Assembly (NCBI RefSeq): GCF_945859685.1
Contig: NC_079149.1
Coordinates: forward strand, 134,890,153-134,954,152
Reading direction: 5' to 3'
Length of the DNA: 64,000 nt
From: Eupeodes corollae
Lineage: Eukaryota > Arthropoda > Insecta > Diptera > Syrphidae
Part shown: piece by piece, positions 35,150-46,800 of the stretch
Layout of the letters: every line of letters starts with the position of its first letter
Numbering within the stretch: position 1 is the first letter of the stretch
Translations under genes and position numbers: made by a program
The notes under the pieces: generated by a model
The model's input: the letters and a program-made list of their open reading frames with translations, nothing else
Told to the model about the DNA's origin: nothing
The model's database searches: none

Positions 35150-35699
35150 GGGCAGGTTCAGGCGACATGAGGGACTTGAAAGTAAGGCAAGTTTCTAGCA
35201 TCTGATTGGCCAGCTGCCAAAAAATTGCCTTCCAATTAAGGCAACTTTATTGGAAACTTGACTGGAAAGTTAGTTAAGAAAAATCCCCCTAACATCAAGT
35301 CAAGTCAACTTATGTCAGAATGACAATCGATCATGTTTTTTTAATTAACTGAAAGTTGAACCTTATTCTTCTAATATTCATTTATTTTTCGCACAATTTC
35401 ATTTAATATTGTGTGTAAAAGGGTTTCTCGTCAAATTGGAAAAGAAATAAGTATAACATTTCTTTACAATACGAAATGCAAATTGGGATGAACATTTAGT
35501 TTGCCTGAGGACCGTTTTGCAGACAATGATGTTTTTGGTAGTTTTTGTACGGTAAATTGAAGGTAGAAGTTAGGGAAGTAAAGTTTTGAGTTTGAAGTTT
35601 ATGACACTTAAAAAACTAAATAGTTGACTTGGTCAAAATGTACGTTCAAGGAATGCAGTTGACTGCAAATGAAGTCCCTTATGTTGTCTGAACCTACTC
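35150..35699. mobile_element. MITE family B, near-complete copy
   Basis: It runs from GGGCAGGTTCAGGCGACATG to TTGTCTGAACCTACTCA. It includes the central segment GGTAGTTTTTGTACGGTAAA that serves as the empty-site reference for the Harbinger insertion at 31132. Confidence 0.8.
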
Positions 35700-36169
35700 A
35701 ATTTTTTGTCTGTCTCTTCTGACAGATACAACTGGTTGTTTACATGGTTAAAATGCATTTGGAAAAATCTTCCAATCGTGTATAGTTAGCTTTATACCCT
35801 TTCTACTGAAAATGGTCATTACTTTGCCCTAGAACCCAATTTCGAAAGAAATGTTAAAAACATGGATTCTTTCTTAGGCGCACTACACTAATGTAAAATG
35901 GTTTGCTAGGCCCAAAATTTTCCACTCATTACAATGTGCAGATATTCAAAACTAATGTGCTTCTGTATCGCCTTATTAATCCTATCCTGCTGCCTTAATT
36001 TCTCACACTGTGTCTAATCATTAAAGGGTATAAATCACTCTTTAAAGCTACATTTAATTCCATTTTTAGACTGGGAGATATACCTCAAGATTTCAGAGAT
36101 GCCATTGTATATCCAATATACAAAAAAGGTGATCTCAATGCACCGAGCAACTATCGAGGTATCTCTTTC

Positions 36170-36742
36170 ATGAACTTGACCGCAAAACTATTCTGCTCTA
36201 TTCTTTTGAATAGAATCAACACTTGGGTAGAAAACAACAAAATACTAAGTGAATACCAGGCAGGCTTTCGCAAAGACTATTCTACAGTAGATAACATTTT
36301 TACATTAACAACTATAGCTCAGTTCTTCCTTAGGCAAAATAGGAAACTTCACATATTCTTTGTAGACTTTAGAGCTGCTTTTGACTGTATAGACCGAAAT
36401 GCGCTTTTCTATAAATTGTCACAGCTAGGAATGTCAACAAAAATGCTTAAAGTTCTTAAAAGTTTATATACAAATACACGTCAAACAGTGTGGGACGGCA
36501 AAAATGTATCCAACTGGTTTGAAACCAAGTCTGGAGTGAAACAAGGATGTCTTCTGAGTGCCATACTTTTCGCGTTATTTATAGACGATATAAATGCACA
36601 TCTTCCTGCAGGCATAAGAATAGCAGGACAAGTCATAAAGGCGCTATTATACGCAGATGATATTTTACTATTAGCGGAAACCCCACATAGTCTACAGCTA
36701 ATGATAAATAAAATGAACAGTTTTTGCAAACCTGGAACTTGA
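36170..36742 (+). pseudogene. Reverse transcriptase core of the 36-kb element
   Basis: The 190-codon frame covers RT blocks from NYRGIS-adjacent sequence through YADD. The open frame actually extends upstream of the first ATG to about 36000, so the listed start is not a real start codon. The polymerase would copy element RNA at a nicked target. Without an endonuclease and with the downstream frameshift it should be inactive. Confidence 0.75.
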
Positions 36743-37734
36743 AAGTAAACCTGGATAAGTCCAAAATAATGATTGTTCGAAACCGACAAACAAAACTATT
36801 ATCAACGGAAAAATGGTTCTTTGATGGTAGTGAGATTGAAATAGTAACACACTATAAATATCTGGGAATTTTAATGACACCAAATATGAAATTCAACCTA
36901 CACCTCCAAAATAAACTGTCAAGCGCCACAAGCCTTATTAATGCGTCCTGGCGAAACATAATAAGCAAACAAGAAATACCAATATCAGCTAAATACCGAG
37001 TATTTGAATCAGTAATGCGATCCATATTGTGCTATAGTGCTCAAACTTGGGGGTACAAACAATATGAAGAAGTTGAAAAACTCCTTCGATACTTTTTGTA
37101 AAAACTCTTCCGTCTTCCTCTTACGACACCCAATTATGTACTCAGCTTTGAAACAGGTTTGTCAAAGCTATTTAATTTCACATTAAAATTGCACTTCGAT
37201 TACGTACTCAAAGTTTTGAAATACCCCGAACATAGACTACCACTTATTATGACAAAATATACTTTTGATAATAAATTAGAATGGGTTAATGATTGGATAG
37301 GTCTGGCAGCGAAACATGAATTAAGTCTTAATATACAATATGTTAATCCTGGAATGTTGAAACAACAACTTTATAAAGTGTTGGAATTATCTGATATTAG
37401 TCACAGAAATGAAAGCAGAGAAAAAGCCATATCTTCAAATAACAGGCTGATATACCCCGAGTTAAACTATGACCTTGAATAAAAACTATTTTAATGATCG
37501 ATATGGCATAAAAGCGAAATCTCTGATTTGTAGAGCGAGATGTTAAATTTGAATAGAGCACCGTTCAAAAAATCATCGACAAATCTCTGCACTATATGCA
37601 ATCTTCGAATGAAAGAAGGCACATTCCATTTCCTGGCAATATGTCCTATCTACAAGGATCTGAGACTATCTCACTTCGGAAAGTTATCATTGACTATAGA
37701 ACAAACGAAGAACATCCTAAATGGTGAAAACTGA
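36724..37734 (+). pseudogene. C-terminal domain of the 36-kb retroelement
   Basis: Frames 36724-37101, 37159-37482 and 37540-37734 carry NLKVNLDKSKIMI and YKYLGILMT (post-YADD RT thumb). An alpha-helical linker follows, then the CTIC...H...C knuckle common near the C-terminus of R1/I/jockey-type ORF2 proteins. At least two frameshifts and one stop divide it. Confidence 0.7.
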
Positions 37735-37740
37735 TTTGCT

Positions 37741-38245
37741 CTATACAAATTCATTGAGAATACATACACCTATAGACATAACATTTTAACTGAATTTTTA
37801 TAGTTAAAAAAAAACTAATTTCATGTTTTTGTAATATTTAATTTTTTTATAAGATCGTATTTATTTTACTCTATTTTCTTTTCTTTTATTTCAAGTAAAA
37901 AATGTTATTATTATCAAGTAAAGATGTTTGAAATTAAATTATAACGTAATTTAATTTATTATATATATGTATATTTAAAAAAAATATTTGATCACGTCAA
38001 TCAGGCAGACGGCAACGCCATTGCCAACTTAAATTATTATTTTTTATCATTACATATTATATAGAATTACAAAATATTAAAAATTATTATTACTGTAATA
38101 TTGAAGATAAATAATAAATAATTTAAATATCCTAAAATCCCACTCTTTAGAGGAAGTTCAATACTTCAGGGTTTTTAAATGGATCTAAATTGATCAAAGT
38201 GTGAGGAAAACGTCATTAATCGCCAGCTATCGAACCTAACTTAAT
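37741..38245. other. AT-rich tail and spacer
   Basis: Very AT-rich sequence follows the retroelement and may include its 3' tail. GACGGCAACGCCATTGCC at 38009-38026 is a short GC-rich patch with an imperfect GGCAA...TTGCC stem. Confidence 0.4.
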
Positions 38246-38770
38246 GGTTGCGTTCAATTTCGTGTAGGATAGGGTATCTTGGATAGGTGGATTTTTAGAT
38301 ATCTTGTTGAACAAGCTGTATTGAGATAGCTGTTAAAAAAAATAAAAACAACTTTCAGCTGCTCACAAAAAGCTATACTGGAAGTAAGACCTAGCAATTG
38401 GTCATCTACAAAACGAGAACAAAATAAGTCAATTTTGAAGTTTAAAAAAATAGATCATAATTATTTTTTAAAATGTGGATGCAAATAGCTTCTTCATAGT
38501 CTATTATGTACAGAACATCTTCAAATACAACTTTAACTACAATTTTTTTTTTGTTTACCAACAAATACAAAAAGCTGAAATCAATTTTCAAGTTTCTTGA
38601 AAATCAAGCATGTGTTGAATCAGCTGATCTGTCAGATACCTACATACCCCAGAAATTCTTGGATACCTTTTTTGACATCTCATCTGTTTTTGATCAGCTG
38701 TTGTTTTACACGTAAAACACGAACAAAAAGGTATACGGATAACTTATCTGTCTGAGATTGAACGCAGTCA
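38246..38770. mobile_element. Possible MITE with GCGTTCAAT ends
   Basis: The left end TTGCGTTCAATTTCGTGTAG is mirrored by CTGAGATTGAACGCAG at the right. GGTATCTTGGATAGG on the left corresponds loosely to GGTATACGGATAAC on the right. There is no coding content, and the ends are only partly matched. Confidence 0.45.
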
Positions 38771-39650
38771 ATATAAAAACAAACATGGGGTCATATCAGG
38801 TCATTCTCAACATCAAAGAGTTGGCTGATATTGTCACTTCATTCCATTTTAACTTAACTTAGGAAGCACAGTACATAAATTTTGGACCTTTTTTTTAATT
38901 TATAGCCAATTGTCAAACTGCTCAAAGCCTAACATTGACTCCAAAAAAAAACATTGTTCTTCTTTCCATATAAAGATGAAAACGTGAAAAATTCAATTCC
39001 GCCTTACGACGTTCGCTTCGTCGTCGTCGTCGGTCTTAAGAACATAGCATTGAACATCATCTCCCCAGCACACAATAGAAAACATGGTTTGTGCGACTCT
39101 CAATCCTACTACTTGGATACTCCTCTTGCCCATCAAATAATCGTGCATGATTCTGTAGTGTATACTCGTATATCGTCAGTCTATATATGGAATTGCATAA
39201 CCCAAACTTCAAACAAGTCGAGTTCTGCAGTTTCCTTCTCTTTAACCAACCAGCCATCAAGCTAGGAGCTGCAGAAACAGCAGCTTAGCAGCCAAGCAAC
39301 GCAACGTGGTGCTAGTGCACCTGTTTCATTTCTACGCACCTCATCATCTCTCATCGTGTGAAAAGGTCTTGCCAATGCTCTACGCAGCACAGCACACCCT
39401 AGGAGTTTATCAATGTTGTTTGATCACCTCACGAGTACGAGTTTGTAAACAAGTGTCACTTTGTCACGGTCGCAGAGCTCAACAGAATTCGGCAGAAATA
39501 TCTAGATATGAGGTGAGGATATGGATATGAGTTGCAGTTGCATTTGTCCAACAACGGGATGCTTCTCATTATGCAGAAAGCTGCTGCTGGCTGTATGCTA
39601 TGAACCTGCAGCAGAGAACCGTTTTAATTAGGTTTGTGATCATGTTCTTC
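38771..39650. other. GC-richer single-copy-looking stretch
   Basis: This contains CGTTCGCTTCGTCGTCGTCG near 39009-39028. Composition differs from the AT-rich neighbours. It lies beyond the Pix 3' end and might be a leader or enhancer of another gene. No splice-supported exon is seen. Confidence 0.35.
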
Positions 39651-40710
39651 TATATGACCGTACTCTAAGAAGGAAGGAAAGACTCCCATTTGAAATGCAG
39701 GTGTGGGTCATGTTTTCATATTCCAAAGACCAAAAAAAACAAAACATCCAAAATTACATTAACATGTATAAAATATCGAATTTTATTATCTTGTTTATTT
39801 TTTGTTTTTGTTTTAATATTGTAAGTGTAAACTTTAAAAAATATACATTACACATAACACATGTGTTTTTATTTTTGTTTTTGTTGTTGTTGTTAAAACA
39901 TAAAAATACTTGAGTTACATTTAAGATTAATATGGCTATTTTTTTAAAAAATGTTTTTATTTTCTTTAATTTTTTGAGAACTAAGAATTAACTACAACAT
40001 TTTATTTATTGCGCAAATAAATTTATAAACAAAAATAATTTAATTTAAACAAAAAAAGTCTCTCGTTGCATAGGATATCTCAGTGAAATTTGTTTTCTTA
40101 TTTATTTATTTTTGTATAAAAATTGTTAATTGAGCACAAAAATAAAATATTCATAATACAAAAATTACATTGAAAAAATAATAAAAAAACAAAAAATAAT
40201 AAAATGAAGTACTGTCGATAATTTTTGGTATAAAATATTGAAAACTTGTGTAAAGAAGAACAAGAAGAAAATAAACATTATAACAAATTAAAAATAATAA
40301 TAATTCTACACTAGCTGAATTTTACTATATAGTTTGTTTATATAAATCATTCATATTTAAAATCTCTAAAAAGATTAATAATTTGTGTTTTTCTTTTTAA
40401 TATTTTGTTCGAAGCATTTTTGTTGTTTTTGAGAAATAAAAATAAAAATATAGTACACATTACAAGTTGCTAGAAGTTATTATAATTTTTTGTTTTTTAA
40501 GTAGAATTGAGATAGAAGTAAATACTAGAATTTTGCTATTAACACAGCAACACGCCACACATAATTTTTTTAATTTTTTTTTATAGAATCTATTTTATAT
40601 AAATTACACAAATAAAATAATCAAATTAAAATTTAAAAGAGAAATAGAGAAATATAAATATCTATATTTTAAGTTTAAGGTATATAGATGAAAAATAAAA
40701 TAATATTTTA
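39651..40710 (-). other. Pix: Presumed Pix 3' untranslated region (isoform 10b)
   Basis: This is very AT-rich DNA downstream of the TGA at 40713-40711 in minus sense. Several AATAAA hexamers occur on the minus strand, for example where TTTATT occurs near 40005 and 40100-40110. The real cleavage site cannot be chosen from sequence alone. Confidence 0.45.
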
Positions 40711-40892
40711 TCAACATTTGGAACTTGTGGTTCCAGTAGCTTCCAAGTGATTCATCAAAAGCTGTTGCAAACTTCCTCGGAGAGCTCGTTCCTCGTTCAT
40801 TTGGAGTTTCATCTGAGCCATATCCTGTTGCATTTGTTTGATGGCTGTCCAAAGCTGACGTAAAGTGGGTGTCATATCTTCATTCTCTAAAC
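40711..40892 (-). CDS. Pix: Pix exon 10b: C-terminal coiled coil
   Basis: After TTTGCAG the frame reads LENEDMTPTLRQLWTAIKQM, then QQDMAQMKLQMNEERALRGS and LQQLLMNHLEATG, ending SSKC. The heptad pattern of L/I/M matches the PIX coiled coil, which trimerises the protein. The vertebrate PDZ-binding terminus is not conserved; the last residues are SSKC. The exon lies 6.6 kb from exon 9, across a transposon-rich intron. Confidence 0.9.
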
Positions 40893-43800
40893 CTGCAAAT
40901 GTGGTCGGGATATTTTGTGTTGTTGTTGTTTTTTTTTTGTGATAGATAGTGAATAGGAAAAGAAAAATATTTCGACAAAGTGGAAGACATAGATGAAATG
41001 GAGAGAAAATATTTACAAAACAAATACTTTAAAAAATATAGGCAATCAAATTTTAAAATTACGATCTAGATGCACTACGAAAAGGTGATGCTTTTTGAAA
41101 AATCAAAATATCAAAACCAAATATGTTTCTTCTTCTGGGTCGAAATTGTAGTTATTTCAAAATTGGCTACTTTAATTCTTTCTACCGATAATGGAGGGAC
41201 CAGTTATAGCTATCATTGAAATCGATCCGGACAAATTTTGGAATCGATATTTGACGGTGTTTCCCTTTGATTAGAAATGAAAATTTTATACTGATCGATC
41301 AGAAATCACATAAAGAATATTATTTGAGAAAAAAAAGTGTAATTACGATTTTTGTTTTTCTCTAAAAAATGTATCTTTCTATTTTGCGGACCGAAATTCA
41401 TTTTCCTCAACAGCTGACAAAAGTGTAACGAATTATTCCACTGATTTGTGTTACAATTTCACACAATTCCAATGACAGATTTCTGTTAGTAAAAATTTTT
41501 CGGTGGATTTTAATCAAACATTTTTTTCAACACATTTCTAATGATAGCTACAACTGGTGCCTAAGTCTTCAAAAAAGATTAAAAATTGGTATCTTTAAAC
41601 CTGATTAAAAAAAAAAATTGATGGTGAAGTGACTAGAGTTATGGTTTGTTTTCTATGTTTCTATTTATATTAACAAAAGTGATTTTATTACCTAAGATAA
41701 GATTCAAATGATCTCTTTTCTCAAGCTTAAAAAACGTAACAACTTTGACATAAAGTTTTTGTAAAGTTTTATATATATAACGGGTTATCCATTTTGCGAT
41801 TTCAAAAGTATGGGGCTGGAATTCGATATCTGTCAAACTAAGTTGTTAAACAAATTCTTTTTTTTTTTTTTAGTTTAAAGTCTGACATTTAAGAAAAAGT
41901 TAAAACTTACTACAAAAATGGTGATTCTGACACAGCTACATATTGAGCCTTAAGAGGAAATTATGGTTTACATAATCGTCCAACTACGCAAACAATTGGC
42001 AAAATTGTGAGGAAATTTAAAGAGATTGGATTGGCTACAGATATAGTAAGGTCTGTGCATAATCGTTTCTCTAGTACCACTGAAAATATCGCTGCTGTAA
42101 GTGTTGACCAAGGCCAGAATGTGTCAATTTCTCGTCGTTCTCAAGAATTAGGACTGTCTTACGGCACATTATTGCATATTTTTTTCATTTACACCTACAT
42201 ACATGCATATAAAGTCTAGCTCAAAGAACAAACAAAGGTCGAAAATTAGCTCAAAATAGTCGATGCTTGCAAAAATTCGCCTGGTGGTTCTTTAAATGAT
42301 GTAGTATTTCACACATAATGTCAAAGCTCAAACTTTATAATAAAAAATATATATAAACTTATTCTCTCAAAACTATTTAACTTCCAGGAATAAATTCAAA
42401 AGCTAAACTAAAAATTTTAGTTTAAATGTGTCTTTCTTTAAAGTTCACAATACAGGACAAATTTCACTGGTAAACAAGGTTTTTGTCCTGGCAATCGAAT
42501 TATACTGTTTCTATGGTTTTTAAGAGACTAAAGTTCGATTATAGCTTCAACAAAAACTCATTATAGTGCCCTTGTTACGAAAAGCGAATCGCAAGTTTGG
42601 GAAATCCGCTATGTTGTCAAATAAGGAGGGGTGCACTTCCGAATTCAAATAGATTAGCACCTCTTTTTGCAAAAAAAATTAGCTTTTGATGTTAACATGG
42701 AAAACGAATTTGCGAAATTTGTGATTTCAAAAATGTTTTCTTTCGTCGAACTTTCGATATTTTTAGTACGTAGCTTATTAGCTTTTTTAAAAAATGCTCA
42801 ACGGAACCCTGAAGCATTTATGATAAAACGGTTTTTAACAGAAAAGTTAAAGTCGTTTTTTTTTTGTTTTTAAAACTAATTCGTCGTCTTAACATGATAA
42901 TAAGGTATTGAAAATATATTTGAAAAAAATATAAAATTAATGTTGGAACCGAATATTCTTAAATTTGAGCATAAAGCCTTAAGTGGAGTTCAGAATCAGC
43001 ACCAAAAATAAACTTTAAATGTATTTTCTTACACCATAACATTAAAAAAGATTTTGAAAGTTTTGACAAATCATCTTATAATTTTTTGTAAAGAACTACA
43101 TATGTTGTGTTTTATGATAGCCTTAAAAGCACCGCATTATCTTCTTGATTTTTGGGAAATTTTAAAAGAGTTACACACGTTTCGAAAGTCTGATTTTAGC
43201 GGCCAGTTATAGCTATCATTGAACGCGCATCCGATACATTTTTTGAATGTATGTTTGACTGCGTTTCCTTTTGATTAGAAATACAAACTTTACACTGATA
43301 CTGGAATGAAATTCATTTTTCTGTGAACAGCTGATTCTATTTTATCAAAAAGCGTGTTCAGGTAGTCAAGGACTTCGTCTACCTAGGCTCCGCTGTAAAC
43401 GCAGAAAAAAATACCAGCGCTGATATCAAACGCAGAATATGTGTGATCTACGGTCCCGTGGAGGAGAAGATGGAACGACGAGCTGTACGGGCTCTGCAGA
43501 CACGTAGACTAATCCAGAAGGGTAAAATTCAACGACTAAGATGGCTGGGTCACGGAAAGTCTTCGAATCCACACCCATGAGATAGAACAGTAGAGGAAGA
43601 CCGCGGATCAGGTGGCGCGCACAAGTGGAAAGTGATCTAGCTAGGGGCCGAGCTAGATGGAGAAGTTTGTTGGGTGAGGCCCTAGTAAACACTGTAGCGC
43701 CACCTTAAGTAAGTAATTAAGTGTGGCTTTTAATCAGGAATTTTTTTTTCAATGACAGAAAACGATTCCAATGATTGGTTTTAGTGATGAAAACCAATGA

Positions 43801-46800
43801 TAACTATAACTGGTCGCTAATAGAGGGAGGCAACAAAATCTTTCAGAACAATATTGTTTTATTTGTGTAGCAGAAAACAAACTTAATTTTGTTGCCCAGC
43901 GGATGTATATAAAAAGTGTATATTTGCATTCAACAAAATTCTAAAAAAAAAACATTCAAATAATGTCGTTTCTAAAGTCTGACCAATTATCTACCAATCA
44001 TTTTTCCAAGTTAGTATTAAAATCATAAGCATCACCCTTTATTTAATTATGTAACTCTAACAATAAAACAAAACTACACTCAGAAACCAACATAAAACAA
44101 ACTATTCTATTTTTGTTTCGCTTTCCAAAAACTACAATATCAAGATGCAAAATAATAAATAATAATAATAATATTAAATAATAATAATAATTGTTGCTAA
44201 GCCAATTATTATTTTTTTTGAGTTGTACAACTAAAACAATTTACAAACAAAATAATTATAGAAATAAAAATAAATTATTAAACAAAAGTGAATGTTTAGT
44301 ATAAAATTAAAATAATAATAATATTGTTGCCTGGATAATGTATTCAGCTGATTTGAGTGATGTGAGACAAGAGTTTTATGAGGTAATTAAAATTAACAAA
44401 ACAAAAATTAAAATAATAATAAATGAAAACGAATTATTTTGCTCTCATGTGTGAAAATAAATATTATTTTTTTTAATACAAAACAAAAATGTTTACTCTT
44501 TAACATTAATTTAATTTAATAAATATATTTCCTTATATTTAGTTTTCTTACACGATTATAGTTTGATTTTATAAAAAAAAAATCTTATTTCTTAAATACC
44601 TAATTTTATATAATTTATTTGTATATATATAGTATAATTATGGCATCTGCATTTGATAAACAATTTAGTTGTAGTTATATTAATATATTTATTTATTTGG
44701 ATGTGTTCTTTGCAGAGTTTGAATTTGAATTGCAGTAATTGAACTAAGGAAAATATTGACGACGGCTTATTGTTTCTATAGAGTTGATTTTTGCTTTAGT
44801 TTGTTTGTGCTATATAATATATATATATATAATTATTTTCATTGAAAAAATATTTATATACAACAATAAATATAAAATATCATAATAATTTAAAAAAGTT
44901 GCACTGTTTTGTGTTTAATATCTTAAAATGCTTGCTAACAAAAAATGGACTCATATGCATATTAATTTATAGCCAAAAAAGCAACTAGATTTAGTTTATT
45001 TATTTCTTTGTTTGTATTTATTTAACTTACTAACTTAATTCTAGAATTTATTTATTATCATCTTTTTAAAAAGTCGTGTTTCGGTTTAAGTCAAAAAAAA
45101 AAAAATGTTGGATATAAGTTTCTACGCATAATTATATTATTTTTGTTTCCATAAATTTCGTAATATTATTCGTAATCGATTTTTGTTTAGTTTTCTTCAT
45201 TTAAACATCACAGGGTTAATTATATAAAGAAACAGCACATTGTTTTTTTGTTTATTCTTTAAATTACAATAATTCTAAAAGACGCTTAATATCATGTAAA
45301 AAAATGATGATAAAAATCAAGAGACGCCAGCGAGTTCCCTTATAAATTTGTATCCTTATTATGTTAAACTCGTCGTATCGTACCTAACTACTCGAAATTT
45401 ATATGATTTTAAGTTTTAAAACTTATATTCAGCTCAGCTGAATTAATATGATGTCTAGGCATAAATACTTAATATACATTTTTGTATAAACTTAAATTTT
45501 TTACACATGCAATGTAATAATTTATTTAATTTAAATGTACTTTTAACTTTACTTCGTCGACGAAAATTTGGTTAGTTTGTTTTTTAATTTGGAACAAAAG
45601 TTCACAAAGTTGAAAGTAAAATTTATTACAAAATAAAAATATTAAAGCTCACTTTCAGTTGCTTAGTAAAATGATTTCGTTATGATTTCTTGCTCGCATT
45701 CAATTTTGATTTGATTAATTTTATATAAAAATTCTAATTCAGCTCAGCTGAATTAGTTTTTTACAATTAAAAGAGAAAAAAAAACTAATCAATTTTCTTT
45801 AAAAATCAGTAATTGTTTATTTTCCGCCACTGTTTCATAACGAAATTTCCACAACACCATGTTGCTGAATGCCGCTGACTATCGGTATCGGTTGCACCAT
45901 CATCTCCGGCCAAGTGTGGTGTACTTCTACGCAGTGTTGATTGTTTCATATAACCCTGTTGTGGTGTCTCGAAGGATCGATTCAGTCTTCTGTCGTAGAG
46001 TCCCGGCGAGGGGTATTTTTCAGCTTGTTTCTCCTCAGCGGAATGATTTCGACTTAGCGGTGGTGGAGTGCGTTGGTGCGTTTGATAGGCATTCTTAAAA
46101 TTTTTCAACTGTTGCTTATTCTTTCGGGGCAACAGTGGTGTCATGAATATATTGTCATATCCCGAGCCAGTTTTGAACCTATTCAGCGTCTTTCTTGTGG
46201 CACGCTCCTCTGACATGGCTCTGTATTCAGCCGGTGAGGGAGTGTTATTTTGATTGACTCCGCATGTGCCGCTCAGCGAGTACCGATAAGCAGTATTCAG
46301 CGACGATACCGACGTCGAATACATGTTAAAATTATTTGGACTAGCCTCGCGCCAAATGTACGACGAGTTCAGACTATTGGTAGAATTTTGTTGGGCCTGC
46401 GCGGCTGAATTTGTATAAGAAGTGCCACCGCTGTTGCAGAGAAATGGCAGCTGTGGGTTGGAGGTGGAAAATGGTTTACTGGTTTTCAATTTTCCTCCTC
46501 GTATGGGCAAACATGGTGTCCAGGGTTGTAGGGCTAAAGTGTGAGAATGAAATAGAAAAACAAACAGACAAAGAAAAAAGGAGAAAGAAGAGAGAGAGCA
46601 AGAGAGAACAAGGACATAACACAAGACAACGACAATTTTCTTTCTGATGGTTTTTATTTTTATTTTTGTGTTACGCGAACGGGATGAACTACGTAAAAAA
46701 TGTTACGTTGGAATGGGAAGTGGTGAAGATGGTCAATCCATGACCAAAATCTTTTGATGTGTTTTTTTAAGATGGATGCTTATTTTTGAAACATATTAGA

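Larger units (their letters stand above)
34741..35794. mobile_element. MITE family L, containing two family B insertions
   Basis: The ends TAAAGCTAGGTATACACGAT and inverted ATCGTGTATAGTTAGCTTTA are complementary at 18 of 20 bases, with TGGAA continuing inward on both sides. Most of the interior is two family B MITEs (34836-35134 truncated, and 35150-35699). The original L element is therefore only about 200 bp. Confidence 0.75.
36000..37740 (+). mobile_element. Non-LTR retrotransposon, RT to 3' zinc knuckle, mildly degenerate
   Basis: This is the best-preserved reverse transcriptase of the window. From about 36060 it reads LGDIPQDFRDAIVYPIYKKG in frame with NYRGISFMNLTAKLF, FVDFRAAFDCIDRNA, KSGVKQGCLLSAILFALFID and LLYADDILLLAE. 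Both metal-binding boxes (FVDF and YADD) are intact. A frameshift near 36730 and a stop at 37099-37101 break the C-terminal part. That part ends with a CTIC...FHFLAIC zinc-knuckle-like motif near 37580-37640. The endonuclease domain is missing, so the copy is 5'-truncated. The clade is uncertain, though the KQGC box separates it from the GVPQG elements elsewhere in the window. Confidence 0.82.

Noticed and set aside
45859..46647. Plus-strand frames of 78-79 codons opposite Pix exon 10a
   Set aside because: They are shadows of exon 10a in antisense frames.
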